From NCBI GenBank assembly GCA_964036045.1, contig OZ038379.1, positions 20,670,476 to 20,734,475 of the forward strand: a DNA stretch of 64,000 bases, in the 5' to 3' direction. The notes below the pieces were generated by a model. It saw nothing but the letters and a program-made list of their open reading frames with translations. It was not told the origin of the DNA and searched no databases. This document shows positions 1-12,300 of this stretch, piece after piece. The stretch's first letter is position 1, and the number at the start of each line of letters is the position of its first letter. A program made the translations under genes and the position numbers. The stretch is from Eutreptiella sp. 'Long Island Sound 2002'. Lineage: Eukaryota; Euglenozoa; Euglenophyceae; Eutreptiales; Eutreptiaceae.

Positions 1-236
1 GGAGGATTTCCATTTTTTGTCCCGTGCTTTCATTTCTTAATTCCTTTATTTTTTGTCGGGGCAGTATCGGGCAGGCGCAAGCAGGGCTGTGGAGGTCAGG
101 ACCTGGGGCATGGCACATGGTTGCAGAAGCAGAAGCAACATTCAGTCACAGATGCAGGTGCAGGAAGTTTCCGAGACGTGTGGCAGACCGGTATTTTGCT
201 GTTTTTGTGGCCAAGTGGGCGGTGGCCTGTGCACAG

Positions 237-320
237 GGAACGGAATATATGATGACGGTATTAGTGGATTTGCCCGGGCTCTTGAAGTCAATAAGACGCT
301 GACGTCCCTGAATCTTCAAG
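237..320 (+). CDS. LRR exon 1 of those visible
   Basis: 84-nt exon between GCACAG and GTATGCGCTG. It reads as one LRR beginning (G)NGIYDDGISGFARALEVN and ending TSLNLQ. Phase 1 at both ends. It is the leftmost module seen; earlier ones probably lie outside the window. Confidence 0.85.
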
Positions 321-3300
321 GTATGCGCTGTCCTGACTGAGCCGAGTGGTGTATGGAGGTGAGGCTCAGTGCAAGTTGTCGGGATTTGTGGTGCCTCTCA
401 GGGACTGGTGGGTCGCACGCCTTGCAGTGTCCCTGTTCCTTGGCAGTCTTCCCATTTTTTTTATATTGGGCGCCCAATCGGTTACCCATTGCAGGTTCCA
501 CTTGGTTCTTTTGGTCTCCGACCCTGTCCCAGGGCTGGGAGAACGCTTTCTGCACGCCGCAGGGTAACAGAAACATGGTTCATTGCAAACTGTTGAGCAA
601 ACAAACCTGATATCCAAGAAACGATGCATATTGATCTTTTGACACCATCGCTCCATCAATGTGAAGACTACGGCTCCGGCTCAATAAGCAACAACAATTT
701 CAATGCAAGTCACATGGGCTTCAGTTTTTAGGTCAACGACGTAGAAACAGCAATATTCCACAATTAGGCAGGGTCACCAAACTGTGTGCCGCAGGCGCCA
801 CAGGCGTTCTCTGGGGCAATCTGCGCTGAACCTCTTCATTGTCTGCAATTTCTTGTGTGACAAGTCATGCCGTTGGTTTATCAAAGGGCCTGGAACAGTT
901 ACCCTTTGCTCACCTTCGCCGTCCTGCTCCAGATTTAAACCAGCAATCTTGTTACATGACTTGTAGGAGAGGAAAGCGAGCCATTGGACACGGGTTCACA
1001 AATTCAGTGCCCTCGGCCCCACCCCAAGCGCAGAGGGCGAGCAGCTCTAATGCACATGTTTTTGCCCAAACTCCTCTGTGACATGCTGCTCCAGGAGCAG
1101 CACATGGATACCTCTGCACTTGTGCAACAGGCGCTACAAGGGCGGCTACATGTGATGGATGACGAGCGTTTCGTCCCTGTTGGTTGGTGGACCTCCTCCC
1201 ATTCTTTCGGGGTGGAGGCGAGGAAACTCACCTCGCGACCTGGTGACCTCTCTGCCAGGGGGCACGGGATCAATAGGGCGGCCTCTAACGGTCGTGCCAC
1301 CTGCTGTTTATATGCTGGTGGCTTTAGAGTGCAGGCATTACCTGCATCCTCCAATTACATCTGCAGATAATTTTATTGGTCCAGACGGTGCACATGCGAT
1401 AGGCCGGGCCCTTGAAGTCAACGGGACACTGGCAACGCTTTACCTCAATGGTGCGTGGTGTACATGTTCAGAGGGCTTGGGGCTGGGGCTATTGTGGGGA
1501 ATGTAGCGCAGTGGTCAGGGTAGGGTTCCACCGGCTGGGTGGGGAGCAGTGCATGCCTGAGCAGCAAGCGTGGATTTGGGGCTATTGCCCTGGGGCATGT
1601 CACTAGTTCTGGCACCTGATGTCTGGGAATGGCAGAAGATTGGTATGGCATTCACAGTCACCCAACGTGAATTGCTCCGGATCGGTCACACCAGCGAAAT
1701 GCTCCCGGCATACAGTTTTGCCCATACGTGCCGGAGTGGGGCGAATCCTGGCGTCCCGGCTCCTGAATACAGGTCGCAGTGCTGCTTTCCCGCATGGTCA
1801 GAACTGCGGTTTACGGAAAGGGGCGTTGTTGTGTAGTATAAATGGCATGCTCGCCCCAAATGCCACATTCGCAGGGAACGAAATCGGTGACCACGGTGCC
1901 GGTTCAATTTGCCGGGCCCTGGAGGTCAACGGGGCGCTGAGAACGCTTCACCTGGAAAGTATGTGGGATGCATGCACCATCCTCCAGAATGCTCCTCGTG
2001 GTTCAGTTCAGCTCTTACGGGGTATTTGGTTTTGTGCAGGGCTGTCTCCTGAACCAGCATGTTTTGCGTCATCACCAGTGGTGCGTCTTCCTAAGGCGAA
2101 TGCAACAGTCCTCTTTTTGTTGTACGCAAGAAGCAGCTCTCAAAAAGGGTGAATTTTCAATGCTCTTGGGCATCCTGTTTTAATTTGTGCATATGGCAAG
2201 TCATTATCTGTATTTTTGGGTGCAGAGCCCCAACTTGCCAACTTTTTGGGTATTTCTTTTCATCTTCAATGCTTTGCATGGTTCATCAATCTAACAAAAA
2301 TTAATGCCCAAAAGGAGGAACAAGCAAGGCCCAGGAGCCCCTTTGCAGGGAGTTATGGTTGCCCTTGCCTAGGGTGCCAGTCGAATCCCAGGGTCAAAGT
2401 TTGAGCACAAGGCAGAGCCTGAGACCAATTTGACCCTCATCATTGGCAGAGGGTGGCAGATGGATCATCTCCCCTGCACTGTGCGTGGAACCACTGGCTA
2501 AGCTCCACTACAGCCCTACACACCAGAACATTTCCGCAATTGCCCGCGAAATTTCCTATGCTTTTTTTTGGCAGCTTCTGCGAAATTTCCCACAGCGCAA
2601 GTTACCACGCGAGATCGACTGGGCACCAAATCCCTCCTGTTGAGGTGACACTGCGGTCACAAGTCCCGTGGGGTGGGGTTCATGTCCAGCGGCCAACAAC
2701 GGGAAGTACCGCCAGCACTCCAAGGGGTTTGCTCCGAGGGGGGACCACTGGCACTGCCCCTAGGACCACGATGAGGGCACAACCGTGCTACCCCTGAGCA
2801 CAAAAGGTGCCTGCCCTCCTCGGTGGCCCCTTGGCGAGTCTGGGGTGCATTCAGATTTTGTGCAGGAGCAACGGCCTGTTGTCTAAGAAGTTCTCACCCT
2901 ATGTTTGGGTGTTGTGACTCGCCGGAGGATCACGAGGGCGGAGGGTCTGCTCGAATGAGGGGTCCCCCCCCCCCCCTCCCCGCCCCCCTCCTGGCCTCAG
3001 CTACACTTAATTACCGAAGGTCCTCTTCCAACTCTCTGAACCACCCCCGACCTACGTACCTGCCCTCCCATTTATTGGGATAGCTCACATACACCCCTTC
3101 CGGCCAGCGCCCCCCCCCCCCCTTTGGGCCATTTTTGGTCTTCTGTGTGGGTTCATGATGCAAATCGAAAGGGCTGAGGCGTGATCATAAGAAGTAATAC
3201 CAGTACCATCTGTGCCCTGAAGCCTCAGATCTGAAATCGTTGAAGTTTCCCTCATTGAATTTTGTTCAAATTCTTGAGACAGAATGTGTGCGACGGCGCT

Positions 3301-6300
3301 GCGCGCAAGGGCTGCATTGCACCCATTTACAGGGACCGCAATTGGTGCTGCTGGTGCAAGTGGGATTGGCAGGGCGCTTGAAATCAATCAGGCACTCACG
3401 ACGCTGAAAGTTGGAGGTATGCGGTGTACATACTGGAGCACAATGCCAGCTATCCCCATTGCAAGCGGCACGCAACCCCCCCCCCCCCCCCAATGGATGG
3501 TGCAAACAGGGCAAGGCGGACCACGCTCACCACAAATGGCGCAGAGCGCAGAAGGGAATCGCGTACCACAGGCGTAGCTCCCAGGTAGGCCTCGGCGAAG
3601 GAAGGCCTGGTAGAGCGTGAGGGCCTGCCACAGCTCCGTCGCACTGCATTGCCGGGGTGGCCTGCAGTGGACAGTTGAGCTTGGGCCGGTAGTGTGGGGG
3701 TTGGTCCCTAAAGATGGACTGGGCACTGCCGTGCACTCTTGTGGGGCGTGTTGGTGGACGGGGCTGCTCACTACCGCCAGCAAGGAAGATACTCCGCCGT
3801 GGACAGAGTGCGGATACTCTGAGCGAAGATATTTCTGCAACGCGCTCACCATGAATGGTGCAGAGCGCAGAAGATATTACTGCAACGCACTACCAGCAAG
3901 TCACACATTGGTGAGCTACAACCCATTGCCTTGTGTGACATTCACGTTGCTGGTTGTGGTGAGTACCTCCCAGCCTGGGGTCTTCGTGATGACCGAATAC
4001 CGGGCACTGATCAGGCCGTCAGGGGAGGACGCCATGGGCAGAAGTTGCATTCTGGATTCCCACCCAGGAAGGTGGATGCCCGCGGCAGTGCGGATGCCCG
4101 CAGTAGTACGGGTGCCTGCTTGTCATAGCAGAAGGTTCAAAGGCGAGAGGCCAATAGGCGCCGCCACAGGCTAACAGAGCCAACCACCAAAGCCTTGTGC
4201 CAACCCCCCCCGCCCCAAGAGATCCATGCCACCCAGTGACTTACGCCCCCCCCCCCCCGTTTGCAGCACACAGGCATAGAACAGGAAATGCCACCGGATC
4301 ATGGATTGCCAATAAGCGTGAACCAGTTACTTCTTCCTGAGCTGCATCCGTTAGATTAGCACATCAATATTGTGATTCCTTCAGCTGGCCATGCACTACA
4401 CACCTGTGGAGTCAGACATTACCGCAGGCCTTGTCACGGGGGGCGCTTACCTGTGAGGCCTGACACCAACCCCCCCCCACCCCCTCTGGACCCCCCAAGA
4501 CTAGGGTTGGGGGTGGGCGTTAGGGTCAGGGTTGGGTTTAAGGATGTTGGGGGGCAAAATGGACAAAATTTTCCTTCGGGCGCCTTTGTTGCCTATGGAG
4601 CGCCGGGCACCTTCGGTGCCCATGGACTCCAAAGGTCGGCTACTAACTGTTGGCTGGGGGCCCCTAAGGGGGGGGGGGGGCAGTTGGCGTACTAGGACCC
4701 GTGGAGTCGCACCCCTCGTGGCCCCACGCAGCGATGAATTACTCAGCAACATCTCTCCACTGAACATGCCCATGGTTAAACGCCAGGACTATGTTGCGTG
4801 TCTTGGTTGTCAACACCACAAAAGGAGTCCAAACATAAACGGCTCTATGCTCCGCCGCGCTTACAATACATGCCTATGCAACAGCCATTTTCAAGGGGGC
4901 GGTCGGAACTGGCTTGTGTTAAATGGTCAATTTGATGATTGACCGGGAAGCAGCGTGCTGCATCAAATTTTCCATTGCGCTTGGGGTGCGCTTTTCACTT
5001 GCATGTACACAAACCACAAAAATCATCGGGGAGAAACGAACAGAAATGGGGGGACGGGCTCTTGGGGTCCAAGATCTGCATCTAAACAAGACATTTCCAC
5101 AAAGTACAAATGTGAGAACTGCACAAAAAAAATGCAATTCAACTCAGACACCACCTTTTCCTTGCAAAGTCTTTTACAGGCACGCCGCAGGGTGTGCAGG
5201 CACCATAGGAAAAAATTTCTCGTTGGGTTAGCGAGCTCAGGTTCCCAGAATTGGCCCACGCAGTCTTGCAGGCTCAAAGGGGATGATTGGATCGTTAACA
5301 ATTGATGCTCCTTTGTATCAATGTCAACCTCCAACTTCAAAATTTGAGACAACCCCAAGATGGCGTAAGAATCGGTCAATGGGTGCTGCCAATACTGGCC
5401 CCATTTTTTGGAAAAACGACCCGAAATCACGAAAGAGGTTAAAGCAAGCAGCATTTGTTGGAGGTGAATGCAACGCAGCGTATACCCTTTCGGAACCGCC
5501 GGCTCAAATGGTGGTGGCACTTGGGTTTAAGGGCACAAGGAACATGGGGGGTCTGCAGTTCAGTTCCAGACACCAACCCCCGCGGCGTGGGCGGGGGAGG
5601 GGTCGGGGAGGGGGGGGGGGGCGTCGAAAAATTTTCTCCGTTTTGTGGGCATTTTTGAATTCCCCATTTCATTCTAAGCATTTTGAATATACTCAATTGG
5701 GGTGAAATTTGGTTTTACCACTCACAACAAATGAAAACAGTACCATATTCCAACAGATATACCTGTGAATCAGCAAAGGCTTCCCGGCCAGCAGAAGAAG
5801 ACACGTAGCAGGGCATTCCCTAACTCATTGTGAGCATTTAGAATGTAAACAATGAGGGGGAAATCAAGTGTTTTGCAAATTTGCTAGGCTCAAAAAAAAA
5901 ATCCAGGCGCCGCTAGCGCCCAAGTTGCCAGTTCAAACCAAGTGCTGACTAGTATGGGTAACCAGGATTGAATATTGGGACCGAGCTGGTGGGGGAAGGA
6001 ACATCGTCTAGGAGACTTCAACGACAAATGAGGTACGCACTCGAAAGTGGATGAAAACGGCTCGGAAGGGGCTCAGAATGAGCTGTATTCATCCGTTTGT
6101 GCAACACAACTAGACTAGGATCAGTTTTGGAAAACCATGGTTTTGACCCGTTTTTGAGCCCTTTGTCGCCCCAAATTTCCCAAATTTTCAAGGCCCTTTC
6201 GGCCTTGAGAGGGGCCAAAATTGCTCAACATGGGCTCAAAATGGGCTCATTCCACTTGTTTGTGCACCCCGAATGATCCAAAAGCATCTTTGGGAAAACA

Positions 6301-9300
6301 CATTTTCGACCCATTTTTGACCCATTTTTGGTCGCAAAACAGGCCATTTTCACGGCATTTTGGGATTTTAGGGGGGCCAAAACGGGCCACAACGAGCTCA
6401 AAAAATGTGCCAAAAATCTTTGTTTTGGCATTCCGTGTGGTCTAGGATCATTTTTGAAAGAAGACATTTTTTTGCACCTGGTGGACCTTGTTGACCCATT
6501 TTGGCACCCATCTCTTTGGGCTACCTCTTGCGGCTTACCGCGGTGCACTGGGCCTAGGTACGGCGGTCTAGGCGTCGGTTAGGGCAATTTTGAGGGGTGG
6601 AAACCACCAAAATTGGATGGTTGCGGGTGGATTAGGTGCGCTCGAAATCGCGGTTTGAGCCACGTAGCCCAAGATATGGTTTGTTCATGGTTTGGGGTTG
6701 CCGGCGGCCAATGTGCACAAATTCTAGGGCTTTTGGGGGCCTTTTGGGGGCAGTTTGCGGACATATTGTGGAGTTAGAGGGCCCTAGAGGGCCCTTCGGC
6801 ACAGGGAAGTCTAGCTGCATGTGTAGAGTAGCCACTATTTTCCTTCATTTAGCTGTTTTCAGCAGGTTCTAGGGCATTTTTGGGCAAAAAAAGGCCGCTT
6901 TTAGCCCTAAATTGCAGAGTTTGAAATGGAGGTCCGGCACTTGCAACGCCCGTTTCCGGCCACCACCGTTTACTTTTTGGCTCATACTTTGTGTGGTGGT
7001 CCCTCACACCCATAGGTAGCATCCACCAAAAAATGTTTTTGCCGAATCCGAAGCACCACCACGGAGATGTGATTTCCCCCCATTTTCGCGCGTGCTTGCT
7101 GCTTGCTGCTTGCTGCTTGCTGCTTGCTGCTTGCTTGCTGCTTGCTTGCTTGCCAAACCTGTTAGGTCCACCCTGGACACTAAAGAGGGTTATAAAACCA
7201 AGATTGGTTCCACCAGCACGGTGACCCCAGCCCTAGCCTTAACCAGGTCTGAATATTGGGACCGAGCGGGTGGAGGAAGGAACATCGTATAGGAGACTTC
7301 AATGACAAATGAGGTACGCACTGGACAGTGGATGGCGGCTCAAAAGGGGCTCAAAATGAGCCGTGTTCATCCGTTTGGACACCACAACTGGACTAGGATC
7401 AGTTGTGGAAAGCCATGGTTTTGACCCGTTTTGGAGCCATTTGGGGACCCAAAGTGGCCCATTTTCAAGGCCCTTTCGGCCTTGAGAGGGGCCAAAATTG
7501 CCCACATGGGCTCAAAATGGGCCCATTCCACTTGTGCGTGGACCCCAAATAGTCCAAAAGTATGTTTGAAAAAACACATATTTTTGATCCATGTTTGACT
7601 GATTTTTCGTCGCAAAACAACCTATTTTCAAGGCATTCTATTTGTGACTTTGGAGTGGCCAAAATGGCTTGCAATGGGCTCAAAAAGGGCTCATTTCTCA
7701 TGTTTAGGCAGCCCAAATGGTCTAAGATAATTTTTGGAATAACACATTTTTGACCCATTTTGAACCCATTTTTGGTCCCAAAACAACCCATTTTCGAAGC
7801 ATTTTGTGTATGGAGGGGCCAAAATGGCTTGCAATGTGCTCAAAAGGGGCCCATTTCACGTGTTTAGGCACCCCAAATGGTACAGGATCATTTTTGGGGA
7901 GAACACATTTTTAACCCAAAACAGCCCATTTTCAAGGCATTTTGTGATTTTAGGAGGGCCAAAATAGGCCACCACGGGCTCAAAACGCACCTAAACCACT
8001 TGTTTTGGCATTCCAAGTGGTCCACAATGATTTTTCAAAAACGTCACTTTTTGCGGCCGATGGACCTTATTGACCAGTTTTGGCACCCACCTCCTTGGGC
8101 TACCTCTTGCAGCTTGCCGCAGCCCACTGGGCCTAGGTATGGGGATCTAGGCGTCGGTTATGGCAATTTTGAGGGGTGGAAACCACCAAAAGTGGGTGGT
8201 TGCGGGTGGATTAGGTGCGCTCGAAACCGCTTTTCTTTTTTTGAGCCACGTAGCCCAAGGTATGGTCTGTTCTTGGTTTGGGGCTGTCGGCGGCCAATGT
8301 GCACAAATTCTAGGGCTTTTGGGGGCCTTTTGGGGGCAGTTCGTGGACATACTGTGGAGTTGGACTAGAGGGCCCTTTGGCACGGGGAAGTCTAGCTGCA
8401 TGTGTAGAGTAGCCACTATTTCCCTTCATTTTGCCGTTTTCAACAGGTTCGAGGGCGGTTTTGGGCAAAAAGAGGCTGATTTTGGCCCTAAATTGCAGAG
8501 TTTGAAAAGGAGGTCCGGCACTTGCGACGCCTGTTTCCGGCCGCCACTGTTGAGTTTATTGCTCACTTTGTGTGGTCGTCTCACACACCCATAGGTAGCA
8601 TCCACCAAAATTTTGGCCAAATCTGAAGCACCACAACGGAGATCTGATTTCCCCCATTTCGCACGTGCTTGCCGCTTGTTGCTTGCTTGCTGCTTGCTTG
8701 CTTGCTAAACCTGTTAGGTCCACCCTAGACACTAAAGAGAGTTATAAAACCAATACTGGTTCCACCAACTCGGTAACCCTAGCCCTAGCCCTAACCAAGA
8801 TTGAAAATTGGGACCGAGCGGGTGGGGGAAGGAACATCGTATAGGAGACTTCAAAGACAAATGAGTTACGCACTCGAAAGTGGACGAGACCGGCTCAAAA
8901 GAAATGAGATGTATTCATCCCTTTGGGCACCACAACTGGACTAGGATCATGTTTGGAAAACCATGGTTTTGGCCCGTTTTTGCGTCATTTGTGGTCCCGA
9001 ATTGGTCCATTTTCAAGGCCCTTTCGGCCTTGAGAGGGGCCAAAATTGCTCAACATGGGCTCAAAATGGGCTCAGTCCACTTGTGCGTGGACCCCAAATA
9101 GTCCAAAAATATCTTTGGAAAACCACATTTTTGATCCATTTTCTACTGATTTTTGGTCCCCCAACAGCCCATTTTCAAGGCATTTTGTGACTTTGGAGTG
9201 GCCAAAATGGGTTGCAATGGGCTCAAAAAGGGCTCATTTCACTTGTTTGTGCACCCCAAATGGTCTAGGATCATTTTGGAAAAACACATTTTTGACCCAT

Positions 9301-12300
9301 TTTTGACCCATTTTTGGGAGCAAAACAACCCGTTTTCAGGGCATTTTGGGATTTTAGGAGAGCCAAAACGGGCCACAACGGGCTCAAAATGCGCCAAAAA
9401 TACTTGTTTTGGCATTCCGTGTGGTCTATCTAGGATCATTTTTGAAAAAAGATTTTTTTTGCACATGGTGGACCTTGTTGACCCATTTTGGCACCCACCT
9501 CTTTGGGCTACCTCTTGCAGCTTGCCGCAGCCCACTGGGCCTAGGTACAGGAGTCTAGGCGTCGGTTGGGGCAATCTTGAGAGGTGGAAATCACCAAAAT
9601 TGGGTGGTTGCGGGTGAATTAGGTGCGCTTGAAATTGTGTTTTGAGCCATGTAGCTCAAGATATGGTCTGTTCACCAAGCTAGTAGAACCAGTCTTGCTT
9701 TTATAACCCTCTTTAGTGTCTAGGGTGGACCTATCAGGTTTAGCAAGCAAGCAGCAAGCAGCAAGCAAGCAGCAAGCAGCAAGCACGCGCGAAATGGGGG
9801 GAAATCACAGCTCCGTCGTGGTGCTCCAGATTCGGCCAAAATTTTGGTGGATGCTACCTATGGGTGTGAGGGACGACCACACAAAGTATGAGCCAAAAAG
9901 TAAGTAAACGGTGGCGGCCGGGAACGGGTGTCGCAAGTGCCGGACCTCCATTTCAAACTCCGCAATTTAGGGCCAAAATCAGCCTTTTTTTTGCCCAAAA
10001 CCGCCCTCGAACCTGTTGAAAACGGCAAAATGAAGGGAAATAGTGGCTACTCTACACATGCAGCTAGACTTCCCTGTGCCGAAGGGCTCTCTAGGGCCCT
10101 CTAACTCCACAATATGTCTGCGAACCGCCCCCAAAAGGCCCAGAATTTGTGCACCTTGGCCGCCGACAGCCCCAAACCAAGAACAGACCGTACCTTGGGC
10201 TACGTGGCTCAAGAAAAAACGCGGTTTCGAGCGCACCTAATCCACCTGCAACCACCCAATATTGGTGGTTTCCGCCCCTCAAAATTGCGCTAACCGACGC
10301 CTAGATCCCCGTACCTAAGCCCACTAAGCTGCGAGACGTAGCCCAAAGAGGTGGGTGCCAAAATGGGTCAATAAGGTCCATCGGCCGCAAAAAAAAATGA
10401 CGTTTTTCAAAAATGATCGTGGACCACATGGAATGCCAAAACAAGTGGTTTTGGCGCGTTTTGAGCTCGCGGTGGCCTGTTTTGGCCCGCCTAAAAGCCC
10501 AAAATGCCTTGAAAATGGGCTGTTTTGGGACAAAAAAATGCGTCAAAAATGGGTCAAAAATGTGTTTTTCCAAAAATGATCCTGGACCATTTGGGGTGCC
10601 TACACAAGTGAAATGAGCCCTTTTTGAGCCCATTGCAAGCCATTTTGGCCCCTCCAAAGTCACAAAATGCCTTGAAAATGAGCTGTTTCAGGACCAGAAA
10701 TGGGTCAAAAATCTGCTTTTCCAAAAATATTTTTGGACTATTTGGGGTGCACAAACAAGTCGAATGAGCCCAATTCGAGGACATTGCAAGCCATTTTGGC
10801 CCCTCTCAAGGGCGAAAGGGCCTTGAAAATGGGCCAATTCGGGACCACAAATGGCTCAAAAACGGGTCAAAACCATGGTTTTCCAAAAATGATCCTTGTC
10901 CAGTTGTGGTGCCCGAACAGATGAATACAGCTCAATTTGAGCCCCTTTTGAGCCGCTCTCATCCACTTTCGAGTGCGTACCTCATTTGTCGTTGAAGTCT
11001 CCTATACGATGTTCCTTCCCCCACCCGCTCGGTCATATATATATCCTCCTTCATTCAATCCTGGTTAGGGTGCTGGTGTGGTTAGAGGGTGGGCAAGGGG
11101 AAGTAAGGGGAGCCTGTTATTGACCAACGCTTGGCTTTGGGGGCACATACCCCCCAAATCGCCCCACCTGGAGCCCCCCCCCCCCCCCAACCATCCCTCC
11201 CTGACCCCCCAGCAACCGACCCTCCCGGGACCCCCCCCCCCTCCCCCAGGGGGCCTCCGGCCAATGGTTAGTGTGTGCACCCCCCATGCGTGGGGCTTGG
11301 CTGAGGGGGATGTTGACAGCCAATCTCCTTTATTTTCATTGCTTTGATGTTGGGAAACAGTGTGGTACTCTAGTGAAAAATAGAGAGGCCCGAATCATGT
11401 GGTGCGCCTGCAGCGCGCTTCGAAACGTTCTCCAAGTGTTCACTGGAGCGAACTCACAGGGTACCTGAATCCGTCCGTTCAAGCATGTCTAGGAGAAGCC
11501 CTGCGGCCCAGTCCAGTGCAAATACAAATTTATAAGGCCACTGAAAAGCAAGTGGGTAAGGGAGTTTACTGTGCACACACCAAGATCCGGACATTCTCTG
11601 CGCGCGCTCCATCAGTTGGGCCCGCCGTGCGCACACACCCGGTATTTGCAGGGAACGGCATCTGTGCCGATGGCGCGGGCAAGATTGGCCGGGCCCTTGA
11701 AGTGAATGGGGTGTTGAAAACGCTTGACCTTGCAGGTATGCAGTGTATCAGTATCAAAATCAGGTGTGCGTGTGTGCGCATATAAATTGCTAAACCCTAG
11801 TTGCAGCTGGCCCTGAGCACCAGTCACCTGCTGTCTGTGGCTTACCGCTGGCTGCTTCCCGCAGGTTAGACCTGCTGGCAGCTGGAATAACCCTTCGGGA
11901 CAGGGTTTACACTTGTTTCTTAACCACTTTTCTTGCTCCATTATTGTTTTGTGGTTCCCAAGTGTGTGTCTGCGCATGCGTGCGTGTGCGTGTGTTCGTA
12001 CCATGTGTGTTTGTGTGCGTGTGTGTGTTTGGGGAGGCGATTACTGGGCATTGGCAATGTTGGAGCACCAGGCGCTGCACGGGGGCAGGCTTTGTTCCCG
12101 TGCCTCCAGTTGGAGTGTGGGTACCCTACACAACACAGATAGAGGCATAGTCGCACTGGATCCTGCAACAAACACCAGCCCAGGTGCCCACACTGACAAA
12201 GGCGATGGACAGGGGATATAGCCCTGACAACACCTTCATCCACCATGGCAGTTTCATTTGATTGCGCTCTGATGAGGGATATGTGACACTGCAACATAAT

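Larger units (their letters stand above)
321..3332 (+). other. Introns between LRR exons 1-4, nothing else recognised
   Basis: The spaces 321-1366, 1451-1874 and 1959-3332 contain short unconserved open frames on both strands, poly(C) tracts near 2967 and 3112, and no domain, RNA gene or mobile-element end that I could recognise. The sequence just inside several donors is alike (GTATGCGCTGT, GTATGCGGTGT), which suggests that intron ends were duplicated together with the exons. Confidence 0.6.
5961..11062. repeat. Satellite block: three direct 0.9-1.5-kb units and one inverted unit, joined by telomere-like strings
   Basis: Four units share the same landmarks in order: ATTGGGACCGAG, GGAACATCGT, TGAGGTACGCACT, CTAGGATCA, CCTTTCGGCCTTGAGAGG, several ~162-bp sub-repeats, CTAGGCGTCGGTTAGGG, CCACGTAGCCCAAG, TGCACAAATTCTAGGG, GAAGTCTAGCTGCATG, a TTGCTGC run, and AGACACTAAAGAGGGTTATA. 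Units: about 5961-7215 (+), 7245-8770 (+), 8796-9672 (+, 3' truncated), 9675-11062 (-). The unit joints carry degenerate CCCTAA strings (7222-7244, 8774-8796). No unit has a convincing coding frame. The whole block lies in the intron between LRR exons 4 and 5. Confidence 0.9.

Noticed and set aside
2330-2402. tRNA-like segment (CCAGTCGAATCCC resembles a T-loop)
   Set aside because: No matching acceptor stem or anticodon arm could be built around it.
6221-10784. Many open frames with PFLTHFW / NPFSRHFG-type sequences in the satellite block
   Set aside because: They repeat with the 162-bp sub-unit, occur on both strands and in several frames, and carry frameshifts between units: by-products of the satellite.
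11941-12297. Minus-strand frame with His/Thr runs
   Set aside because: Antisense to a GT-rich microsatellite in the LRR intron; no conserved motif.
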